Source: Geoanaerobacter pelophilus
GTDB taxonomy: Bacteria > Desulfobacterota > Desulfuromonadia > Geobacterales > DSM-12255
Assembly: GCF_018476885.1 (NCBI RefSeq)
Contig: NZ_JAHCVJ010000010.1
Location: 40,420-104,419, forward strand
DNA length: 64,000 bases
Direction: 5' to 3'
Below the pieces are notes generated by a model. That model did not search any database. It saw only the letters and a program-made list of their open reading frames with translations, and was not told the DNA's origin. Each line of letters opens with the position of its first letter. Within the stretch, counting starts at the first letter, position 1. Position numbers and translations under genes: made by a program. This document shows positions 7,461 to 13,217 of the stretch, piece by piece.

Positions 7461-7489
7461 GCTATATCATTATTTAGACAGCTAGTCAA
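7461..7489 (-). promoter_or_regulatory. Promoter of the four-cysteine protein
   Basis: Read on the minus strand: TTGACT (7489-7484), 17 bp, TATAGC (7466-7461), then the ribosome site and ATG at 7426. Confidence 0.6.
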
Positions 7490-7598
7490 CGGTGAATATG
7501 TACATTGTGCCAATGATAACCGGATGTTACATCTGCAATAGAGTGCACATGTGAATTCTATCGTTCGAGAGAAGTCCAGGGCTGGAGACTATCTGGGG

Positions 7599-8000
7599 CT
7601 AGTCCCAAGGCAGCGCGTCAATCTCCGACCGCAGGGGTAGCAGCGTATCATCGGCAAGTTCCAGGAGGTGATCGGTTTCAACTTCGAGCCGGTCAAGATC
7701 ATCCTGGTAGGGGGCAAGCTCTGGTTCCTGATCTACCGGAGCAGCACCAAGTAATCCATCTATTTCAGGTTGATAAATTACCGCCGCACGCTTGCGCGGT
7801 TTCTTCCTGGCCTGCTGTCGCTTCAGCATCGCGGGTATGGTGATTTCACTTTTGTAGGAGGGTTCCAGGGTTGAACACCTGGAGCAAGCGGTTCCTTTCC
7901 TATAATCGACGGTCTGACCGCAGAACGGGCAAGCGGGGCCGGTTGCTGCGGGAGCTGCTAGGTAACTTTTATGGGGGAGATGCACTTCAAGCTCAGTCAT
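7599..8000 (-). CDS. Zinc-ribbon protein with acidic tail
   Basis: 133 residues; AAGGAT lies just before the ATG. Residues ~24-43 form a zinc ribbon (CPFCG ... CSRC). A basic stretch follows (LKRQQARKKPRKRA), then a long acidic C-terminal region ending IDALPWD. The basic middle suggests nucleic-acid contact. The acidic tail with a final hydrophobic group resembles in style the protein-interaction tails of single-strand binding proteins, but that is only an impression. It lies downstream of a 12-bp stem that probably ends the main leftward operon, so it may have its own promoter. Confidence 0.72.
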   Translation of the reverse strand: MTELEVHLPHKSYLAAPAATGPACPFCGQTVDYRKGTACSRCSTLEPSYKSEITIPAMLKRQQARKKPRKRAAVIYQPEIDGLLGAAPVDQEPELAPYQDDLDRLEVETDHLLELADDTLLPLRSEIDALPWD

Positions 8001-8062
8001 AACGATCCTTATTAGGTTTTTATGGTGATTTTGGTTGATAGTCTGGGCAGGGGTTTATAAAG

Positions 8063-8096
8063 ATCGGCCCTCCTAGAGCGTTCCAGGAGGGCCGAT
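8063..8096. terminator. Long hairpin between element genes
   Basis: A perfect 12-bp stem, ATCGGCCCTCCT (8063-8074) with its complement (8085-8096), around a 10-base loop. It is flanked by CTTTATAA on the minus side and TTTTA on the plus side. It lies between the leftward genes at 8134 and 7599 and probably terminates the operon that starts at the replication gene. Confidence 0.75.
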
Positions 8097-8133
8097 TTTA
8101 AACTGCAGGTGTATTGCTGTGGTTCTTGGCTGA

Positions 8134-8325
8134 TTACGCTGCGGAAACTACTGCTATGAGGCTGTCAACCTTATAGACTTTCTCGGAGGTCATATCCCTG
8201 AGAACAGCATCTGGTTTAATACCGGCGGCTACATCTTCGGGCCTGAAGTACAGGAGGCCATCATGCAAGCTTGCGTGGATTACCCTGTTTTCTGATTCAA
8301 CTAAAAAACAAATGTCGTATGTCAT
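8134..8325 (-). CDS. Hypothetical 63-residue protein
   Basis: 63 residues, AAGGAG 8 bp before the ATG, 16 bp after the upstream gene's stop: clearly part of the leftward operon. The sequence alternates short hydrophobic strands and charged turns (YDICFLVESENRVIHASL, then YFRPEDVAAGI), with no cysteine and no membrane helix. I do not recognise it. It is the last gene before the 8063-8096 hairpin. Confidence 0.65.
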   Translation of the reverse strand: MTYDICFLVESENRVIHASLHDGLLYFRPEDVAAGIKPDAVLRDMTSEKVYKVDSLIAVVSAA

Positions 8326-8341
8326 TACTATGCTCCTTGCG

Positions 8342-8836
8342 TTAGTTGATGATTGTAATCATGAGGTTGACTATTCCGGGCCAATCATAACTGCGAGACA
8401 CGGATCGGACGTTATAAGTAACAGTCCCTACCAATAACGCATCGCCGATTTCAACCGGAGTTCCTACTGGGACTTGGACGATCTGCTGGCTCTTGGCGAT
8501 GATTACCGGCACAGCTGCTGCCACGGTGACAGGCTGATACTCATTCAGGCCAAAATCATTCTTGATTCCGATAGGCCGGACGATGTTACAAGAGTTCAGA
8601 GCGTGAAACGCGAAAACGGACAGGTGACCGTCGATAATATCGGTATCAGCTACGATGTAATTTTTGAGTTCTGCTGGATCGTGCAGAACTTGGCCGGGTT
8701 CGATTTCTGCATCGAGATGGAAATAGGTTGCTCTGCCCTCAGCAGGAGCGCCTAGCAGTGTTTCGCCCGTTGCTTTGTTGAAAAATTCGCGGCCTACGCG
8801 GTTAATGTGGCGGCTTGCCCTGGCTGCTAGATTCAT
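8342..8836 (-). CDS. Beta-rich hypothetical protein, paralogue A
   Basis: 164 residues from the ATG at 8836. That ATG overlaps the stop of the upstream gene as ATGA and follows GGAGGAG; an earlier in-frame start lies inside the upstream gene. After a basic helical start (MNLAARASRHINRVGREFFNK) the protein is mostly predicted strand. Two blocks match the upstream gene product: an xPGxxLxD...(Y/F)IVA block near residue 48 and a Q..xVP....V..GD.L block near residue 125. The GD.L...Y.V..V pattern recalls small beta-barrel head-tail adaptor folds of phages, but no portal or terminase is present. Function unknown. Confidence 0.65.
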   Translation of the reverse strand: MNLAARASRHINRVGREFFNKATGETLLGAPAEGRATYFHLDAEIEPGQVLHDPAELKNYIVADTDIIDGHLSVFAFHALNSCNIVRPIGIKNDFGLNEYQPVTVAAAVPVIIAKSQQIVQVPVGTPVEIGDALLVGTVTYNVRSVSRSYDWPGIVNLMITIIN

Positions 8837-9297
8837 CGTGGCTGCTCCTCCACAAACATGTAAATCAAGCCGGTCTCGTAGCAATCAACCAACTCTTTAA
8901 CCAAAAAAGCCTTGCCATTGCTGGCCTGGAGAAGGTCACCGGGCTGAACATAGGCGCTGCTCGGAACGTAGAGCAGTTGGTTCCTGAAATTAAATGGAAT
9001 ACCGGTTGCGATTTCTGTCGGTTCAGACTCTCCAGGTAACTGCCTGGATATGGCTACGGTCTCGGTAAAAGGCCTGATAGTCGCGTGGATGCTGTCGGAG
9101 TCTGGGTGCTGGTGGCAGCTAGCTACAATGAAACGAGTTCCCTTATATGCATCAGTCAAGATTGCACCGGGTACCACAGAATCTGCTGCGGCCAGCTCGA
9201 AGCTGGCACCGGAGTCGCCATCGTGGTAGATCGCCTTGAAGGTCGCCCCATCGGCAAAATGAAATTCCCGGCCATGAAATTTTATAAACTCAGACAT
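8833..9297 (-). CDS. Beta-rich hypothetical protein, paralogue B
   Basis: 154 residues; GGAGGTG precedes the ATG at 9297, which overlaps the end of the upstream gene by 8 bp. The shared blocks with the downstream product are VVPGAILTD...FIVA (near residue 40) and LLYVPSSAYVQPGDLL (near residue 109), in the same order and with similar spacing, so the two probably arose by tandem duplication. No membrane segment and no catalytic motif. Translational coupling on both sides indicates that the products are needed together. Confidence 0.65.
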   Translation of the reverse strand: MSEFIKFHGREFHFADGATFKAIYHDGDSGASFELAAADSVVPGAILTDAYKGTRFIVASCHQHPDSDSIHATIRPFTETVAISRQLPGESEPTEIATGIPFNFRNQLLYVPSSAYVQPGDLLQASNGKAFLVKELVDCYETGLIYMFVEEQPR

Positions 9298-9577
9298 TGG
9301 GCACCTCCGGTAGCCGGGCTAGTGTCACTCGATAATAATCCTCGCTGAGGTGCCAGAGTTCAAGAACTCGGTAATTACAACCATTTTGATCCTGGACGCT
9401 CTGCGGTGGTCTGATTGATCGTAGGTTTATAGGGCTATGGGTAAGGACGGTGATTATATCCAGGCATGGTGAAAATTCATCACCGTAGCAGCCAGTAAAA
9501 ACTGGCTGTTGGGCTGGTTGTTCTGCTGTTGGTTCTAGCGGCTCGGCTGGGTGGTCTTTCTTTTTGAAAAATGTCAT
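9290..9577 (-). CDS. Hypothetical 95-residue element protein
   Basis: 95 residues from the ATG at 9577, behind AAAGGATT; the longer in-frame extension has no ribosome site. It opens with a basic patch (FFKKKDHP), then a Pro/Glu/Gln-rich linker, then a strand-rich domain ending in YRVTLARLPEV. It overlaps the next gene by 8 bp. It could be a third, more distant relative of the two proteins encoded downstream, but I could not align it convincingly. Confidence 0.6.
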   Translation of the reverse strand: MTFFKKKDHPAEPLEPTAEQPAQQPVFTGCYGDEFSPCLDIITVLTHSPINLRSIRPPQSVQDQNGCNYRVLELWHLSEDYYRVTLARLPEVPNV

Positions 9578-9607
9578 ATGAATCCTTTGCTGTGGTTGAA
9601 ATAGTTT

Positions 9608-9663
9608 GGGCGGCCAGAGCCGCCCGAAGTACAAGGAGAGTTGCCGGGTGTAGCCGCACAGCT
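9608..9663. other. Hairpins in the only gap of the leftward operon
   Basis: GGGCGGC-CAGA-GCCGCCC (9608-9625) is a perfect 7-bp stem with a four-base loop. A second stem, GCCGGG...CCCGGC, lies close by. They occupy the 134-bp gap between two otherwise overlapping gene groups, and may process or attenuate the operon mRNA. Confidence 0.5.
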
Positions 9664-9711
9664 CCCGGCGAGCTGCATCATACCGGAGGAGTACCGGCGC
9701 GGTTATGTGGT

Positions 9712-9966
9712 TTAATTATTGATCTGGAGTTTTGCCAGGGTGAGGACAGCTTCGGTTAGCTGCAGAGTCTCCGACAGGCTGGACTTTGCCAGGATTTCCT
9801 GCTCAGTTACTCGCTGGAGTGCCTTCCAAGCCAATGCTTTCAGCTCGAAGTCGGGCATATTGGCTATTAAAGACTTTACGCGAGGGCTGCTCTTGTCGGT
9901 GGCTACATCGGCGCGAATCACAGTGACAAGGTGGTCTAAGAATTCATCGATGTTAGGCTTGAGCAC
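9712..9966 (-). CDS. Hypothetical helical protein (84 aa)
   Basis: 84 residues from a GTG start that follows AGGAGGTCTCC, so the ribosome site decides the start. It overlaps the upstream gene by 14 bp. The sequence is almost entirely amphipathic helix (for example FLDHLVTVIRADVA and LKALAWKALQRVTEQEIL), with no cysteine or membrane segment. Unrecognised; it is the third gene of the replication operon. Confidence 0.65.
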   Translation of the reverse strand: MLKPNIDEFLDHLVTVIRADVATDKSSPRVKSLIANMPDFELKALAWKALQRVTEQEILAKSSLSETLQLTEAVLTLAKLQINN

Positions 9967-10459
9967 TGGAGACCTCCTGGGTGGCCTTGCTCCGGGCTAT
10001 AAGACCGTCAACCGACTCCTCGAACCCCTTAGACACCTTGCCGACGATCTGGGTAGCAATGAACTCCAAGTCTGCTCGGAGGTTAATTGGCGTTGACTCC
10101 TGGTGGATGTTATGCAGGGCGTCGTAGTGCTGTGCAACGAGCCAGTCAATCAGCTCCTGGGTGGTCATGCCGGTGGCAACCTCTGGTAGCTGCTTTATGC
10201 CGTTGCTGCCTGCTGTAGCTGCAAGGTCGATCATGGACTCGACAACCGCTTGTAGCTCAGCTCTAAAGCGTTTAGGGTATGACGCCAGGATTGAGCCGAT
10301 TGACTTGGGGGCCGGTGCTTCAAGGCCTTTTATCAGAGGGGCTAGATTCATCCGCTGCCAGGATTCGACGTAGCCGAGAAGCTTTCTCATATCGGCTTGA
10401 ATCTTAGGAAAGTCGCTGTATCTGTTGATTAAATTTGCTATGCACTGATCGTGGTACAT
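9953..10459 (-). CDS. Hypothetical helical protein (168 aa)
   Basis: 168 residues starting inside the end of the replication initiator gene (22-bp overlap), which implies translational coupling to it. It is predicted nearly all-helical, with several regular amphipathic helices (ADMRKLLGYVESWQRMNLAPL; RFRAELQAVVESMIDLAATA). No known motif is visible. Its place directly after Rep suggests an accessory replication or regulatory role, but that is inference from position only. Confidence 0.65.
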   Translation of the reverse strand: MYHDQCIANLINRYSDFPKIQADMRKLLGYVESWQRMNLAPLIKGLEAPAPKSIGSILASYPKRFRAELQAVVESMIDLAATAGSNGIKQLPEVATGMTTQELIDWLVAQHYDALHNIHQESTPINLRADLEFIATQIVGKVSKGFEESVDGLIARSKATQEVSSAQA

Positions 10460-10902
10460 GTTGTTTTGTCCTTTAACTTGGTTAGTTGTTTTTTGTCGTA
10501 GTAAGTCAAATCTGTTTCATCAACCACGTGACTTGCAACATATACGGCATGTCGATCTGGGATGTATGGCCGGAGGTCAATGGCGTCCTTGTGCGAGTTC
10601 AAAGGGGTAATGGTTGACTTTAGGTAGTCTGAGATTTCGTTGATGTTGTCAGTAAGTTGTCCGTTGGCGGTTGCCAGGAGTACATGCACGTGAGGCTTGT
10701 GCATACCGTGGCCGTGGCTGATGACTGATATTGCAGCTACGCGGGTGCGGAGGTATCGGCACAGTGGCCGGTATATGTATTTGATGACTTGGGCGGCTAC
10801 GGCATTAAGTGGAAGGTTGGGCGGCAGTCTTACCGTGAGGAACGCCTCCCATTTGTACGATTGCAACCACTCTGTGTACTCTTCAACTCTGCGATAAATC
10901 AC
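10438..10902 (-). CDS. Small HUH-type replication initiator
   Basis: 154 residues from a GTG behind TAAGGA. It carries the order of motifs of HUH endonucleases. Motif I is a hydrophobic strand (FLTVRLP, residues 21-27). The metal-binding HUH pair is H71-V-H73 in KPHVHVLL. C-terminal tyrosines lie at Y121 (AVYVASHV) and Y134-Y135 followed by K137-K138; either could be the nicking tyrosine, though YYDK fits the YxxK pattern better. By family it nicks one strand to start rolling-circle replication. It is short, with no helicase domain, so it would rely on a host helicase. It heads the long leftward operon of the element. Confidence 0.72.
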   Translation of the reverse strand: MIYRRVEEYTEWLQSYKWEAFLTVRLPPNLPLNAVAAQVIKYIYRPLCRYLRTRVAAISVISHGHGMHKPHVHVLLATANGQLTDNINEISDYLKSTITPLNSHKDAIDLRPYIPDRHAVYVASHVVDETDLTYYDKKQLTKLKDKTTCTTISA

Positions 10903-11012
10903 AATAAATCCTTACTTTGGGTTAGCTATCTGTTATTAGATGCAGGTGTTACGGCATAGCGCGGTTAGCGCCGTGTTGCTGCGTTGACTGTTTGTAATTC
11001 TTAGGGATTATT

Positions 11013-11082
11013 GACCCGGCTCGCGCGACTAATCCGGGGTCGGGCTTGCATGGGGTGAGGTAGGAAATATTTCGACCTCACC
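11013..11082. other. Candidate rolling-circle origin hairpins
   Basis: GACCCGG (11013-11019) pairs with CCGGGGTC (11034-11041, one bulged base). GGTGAGGT (11054-11061) pairs perfectly with ACCTCACC (11075-11082), and the loop itself contains the palindrome GAAATATTTC. They lie 110-180 bp upstream of the replication initiator gene, where nick-site hairpins often occur. Confidence 0.45.
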
Positions 11083-11446
11083 TATTTATGTACCCAGAAA
11101 GGGTCTAAAATTATCAAGCAATCGTAAAATTTTTTAGATTTTAATTTTGCGGAATTTTTCCTACCTATTGAGTGGTACTGAGTGGCGGATTATACAACTT
11201 CCCTCGGAGAAGGGGAGGTGTTGGAATACCCCCTCGGGAATTATGAGATAGCGGGAATACCTGGGAAAGGCCAGGAGTGATCCCCTGTTATTAATTTGAA
11301 TATATGAATATAATCGCTGTGGAGTTGGTGCTGGAGAGGCCTTGGAGAGTTTGAGCTTAGAAGGTATAAGCACTGTTGCGGGTTGTGGGTTCGATTCCTT
11401 ATCCAGGATTCTAATTGTGTTAAGGGTTGATACGTGGGTCAAAAAG

Positions 11447-11456
11447 TGGTACAGTC
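11447..11456 (+). repeat. TGGTACAGTC site at the right end
   Basis: Third copy of the decamer found twice at 2695-2716, same orientation, 84 bp inside the right attachment repeat. Confidence 0.5.
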
Positions 11457-11539
11457 AGACCATAAAAATAGTCCAAAAGTTGTACGGTTTAGGCGATGAA
11501 AAACTCTTAAAAAACAGCTAGATGTTGTATTCTTGGAGC

Positions 11540-11560
11540 CGATTCCGACCAACGGCTCCA
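11540..11560 (+). repeat. attR: right 21-bp attachment repeat
   Basis: Exact copy of the last 21 bases of tRNA-Thr (2609-2629). What follows (11561 on) is the DNA that originally lay behind the tRNA gene, including a terminator 36 bp further on. Confidence 0.93.
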
Positions 11561-11596
11561 GCAAACAATCCAATGCAGTATAAAGCAGTATGAAAG

Positions 11597-11627
11597 GCCC
11601 CGAGAAATCGGGGCTTTTTGTTTTTTT
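11597..11627 (+). terminator. Intrinsic terminator, probably of tRNA-Thr before integration
   Basis: GCCCCGA (11597-11603), GAAA loop, TCGGGGC (11608-11614), then a long T-rich run. With the element removed it would lie 36 bp behind the tRNA-Thr 3' end. Confidence 0.88.
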
Positions 11628-11815
11628 GAGCCCTCTTTGCGCCTCCCCACTATCAAAATCCCCTAGCTCATTTGATGTGATCAACTAATGCTACTGAAGA
11701 CAGGTGAGGTTGCTCTTGGCTGGTATCGGTTCGTTTGAGTGGCACATATTATGCTTTAATGACAAACGGATTACGCAGTTAATATACTTTATTGTTATAC
11801 TATGGAGTTACGGCA

Positions 11816-12040
11816 ATGGCTGTTTGTGATTTGGTGACTAAATGTGGATATGTTTCTTCGGCAATGGAAGCTATGCCTGCTACCGGTAAACTTCTTGCAA
11901 ATATCTACTGCAATGGGCATCCGGCTGATTGTGCCCGTTACATAGCCGCTAGTGTTGTCGGTATTGCAAAGGTACCGGAAGACATGTCCCCTAGTGATGA
12001 TGACCTTGCCAAAAAAATACTCGCTGGAAACAATAACTAG
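11816..12040 (+). CDS. Small cysteine-rich protein
   Basis: 74 residues from the ATG at 11816 (MAVCDLVTKCGY); an upstream in-frame ATG has no ribosome site, while GGAG precedes this one. It has the spaced-cysteine pattern CDLVTKCGY...MPAT...YCNG....CARY....G...VP.DM.P, which I recall as a recurrent short family in Geobacter-type genomes, often near signalling genes. The function is not established to my knowledge; metal or cofactor binding by the cysteines is possible. It is the first host gene to the right of the integrated element. Confidence 0.65.
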   Translation: MAVCDLVTKCGYVSSAMEAMPATGKLLANIYCNGHPADCARYIAASVVGIAKVPEDMSPSDDDLAKKILAGNNN

Positions 12041-12234
12041 CTATAAGAAGAAGGTTGAAAGCGAAATGACCGAACTGCCCCTTCTCTTGGGGGTGATCGG
12101 CTGGTATATGCCTCTCAGCTCTGTTGATGGATTACATCAGGGTGAGTGAAGTTAATAGCAGAATGATGCCAGGGATAAGATGTCGGTAGTGGTGGATCGG
12201 TCAACAGTCTCAGCTCGCAGCCGAGTAAACAACA

Positions 12235-12261
12235 AGGCCCCGCGGAGTTCCTTTGGGGCCT
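12235..12261 (-). terminator. Terminator of the periplasmic protein gene
   Basis: AGGCCCC/GGGGCCT stem (12235-12241 with 12255-12261), followed on the minus strand by TGTTGTTT. It lies 18 bp past the stop at 12279. Confidence 0.7.
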
Positions 12262-12278
12262 CGTGCCGATCTCTGCTG

Positions 12279-12905
12279 TTAATCCCGACCGTGTCTCCCT
12301 CTTTCTTGCTCCCGGTCACGGCCACGGTCTTCCCGGTCTCCCCGTCTTTCTTCTTTCCTCTCTTCCTTCTCTATCCTGCGTTCTATCTTTTCATGACGTT
12401 TATCGTCTTTCCACTGTTCTTTTTCAGCTCTTCTGTGCTCTTTCCACTCCCCCCGGTCTGACCTGAAATGCCTGCCGTTGTACCGATCATGTTCTCGTTC
12501 GTAGACCCGATACTCTCGATCCCGGTAATAACGGATTCGGTCGAGTTTGTGTTTGCGCAGCCCAGGAGGAAGATGCCTGCGGTCCACAACGACCCACGGG
12601 CCACGATGGTTGTTTGCCCGGTACCAGGAGCCGTCACGGTAGGTGAAATAGAGATTGTTCAGGAAGAACAGGTCATACGGCACGCCGACGCCGACATAAA
12701 AGCCGAGTTCGCTGGGATAGATGAAGTCGACATCGTCTTCGATAACAATCGTTCTTGAGGGCGCCGGTTCTCTTACAATGACGCGGGCCGTTGGCGGTGC
12801 GGGGTTGCCGATCTGCAGGTTAAGGTCAACGCCGACGTTGGAAGCATCGGCAGTGCTGATGCCTAGCAAAAGCAGGGCAGCAATAATCGGAACGTATTTT
12901 GGCAT
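12279..12905 (-). CDS. Exported protein with highly charged C-terminus
   Basis: 208 residues from the ATG at 12905, which follows AAGGAGG; upstream in-frame starts lack one. A signal peptide is clear (MPKYVPIIAALLLLGISTADA). The mature part has a strand-rich YRDGSWYRANNHRGPW segment typical of small periplasmic proteins with repeated YR.G.WY/WxxW motifs. The last ~80 residues are an extreme Arg/Glu/Lys/Asp region that should be a single charged helix or disordered. It is divergent from the polysaccharide locus. Function unknown. Confidence 0.75.
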   Translation of the reverse strand: MPKYVPIIAALLLLGISTADASNVGVDLNLQIGNPAPPTARVIVREPAPSRTIVIEDDVDFIYPSELGFYVGVGVPYDLFFLNNLYFTYRDGSWYRANNHRGPWVVVDRRHLPPGLRKHKLDRIRYYRDREYRVYEREHDRYNGRHFRSDRGEWKEHRRAEKEQWKDDKRHEKIERRIEKEERKEERRGDREDRGRDREQERGRHGRD

Positions 12906-13217
12906 TTGTGCCTCCTTAATATATTTGGTGCTTTGAGTGAATAAACGAAATCGTTGCCTAGTGGTTGACATCGTAGGTAAATATTATCATACGAATGGCA
13001 TCTTGGTTACTTGGACGTAAAAAGGCCTGTAAATTGCTATACTGAAGAATTCCCGCGTTGACGTCCATGGTGAAATAAGCGATACTTGCCTGAATTAAAC
13101 AGGTTATGTGAGGTAGGCGTTACTGGTGACATGTAATGAAAGTCTATCGCAAAATATCTAAAGTACCCCTTCTTTAAACCAGAGGTGGTTTATCCTCAAA
13201 TATTGGTGAAATGTGAA
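12906..13217. promoter_or_regulatory. Divergent intergenic region before the polysaccharide locus
   Basis: 312 bp with no gene. It should hold the leftward promoter of the exported-protein gene and the rightward promoter of the glycan locus, but I see no clean -35/-10 pair. TGCCTGAATTAAA (13087-13099) recurs at 20698-20710 ahead of another gene of the locus. Confidence 0.4.

Larger units (their letters stand above)
10903..11539. other. Non-coding right end of the element
   Basis: 637 bp without a convincing gene. It holds two adjacent hairpins (11013-11082), an AT-rich stretch (11100-11160), the third TGGTACAGTC site (11447-11456), and an 8-bp inverted repeat TGGAGCCG/CGGCTCCA that frames the right attachment core (11534-11541 and 11553-11560). 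It should contain the replication origin and the integrase arm sites. Confidence 0.6.
2609..11560 (+). mobile_element. tRNA-Thr-integrated element, ~8.93 kb, HUH Rep + tyrosine integrase
   Basis: The direct 21-bp repeats delimit the element. The integrase gene begins 88 bp inside the left end. Rightward genes: integrase, a membrane-anchored protein, a serine recombinase and two DNA-binding proteins. A 54-codon membrane gene near the left end is leftward. A leftward operon runs from an HUH replication initiator near the right end through eight further genes. No capsid, portal, terminase, Zot, relaxase-coupling or conjugation gene is recognisable. The inferred type is a rolling-circle-replicating integrative plasmid or a satellite/phage-like element. 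Excision would regenerate a circle of about 8931 bp. Confidence 0.9.

Noticed and set aside
9574..9681. 35-codon frame (MMQLAGSCAATPGNS...) ending in ATGA overlap with the next gene
   Set aside because: No ribosome site before the ATG, and the codons coincide with the strong hairpins of the operon gap.
4761..10902. Filamentous phage (inovirus) provirus
   Set aside because: No Zot-type ATPase, no signal-peptide major coat protein with a membrane helix, and no secretin; the HUH protein alone is not enough.
11370..11400. GGGTTCGATTCC resembling a tRNA T-arm near the right end of the element
   Set aside because: The flanking bases do not form a T stem or a cloverleaf; likely coincidence.
11161..11442. 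93-codon leftward frame in the right end of the element
   Set aside because: It begins at TTG with no ribosome site, overlaps an arm-type site and has no recognisable pattern; more likely chance in non-coding DNA, though an excision factor cannot be fully excluded.
12066..12149. 27-codon frame MTELPLLLGVIGWYMP...
   Set aside because: Too short, weak ribosome site and no supporting context.
13100..13130. GAGGTAGGCGTTAC resembling an ops/JUMPstart element of polysaccharide operons
   Set aside because: The ops core (GGCGGTAGCNT) is not matched at the required positions, and no RfaH gene is seen.
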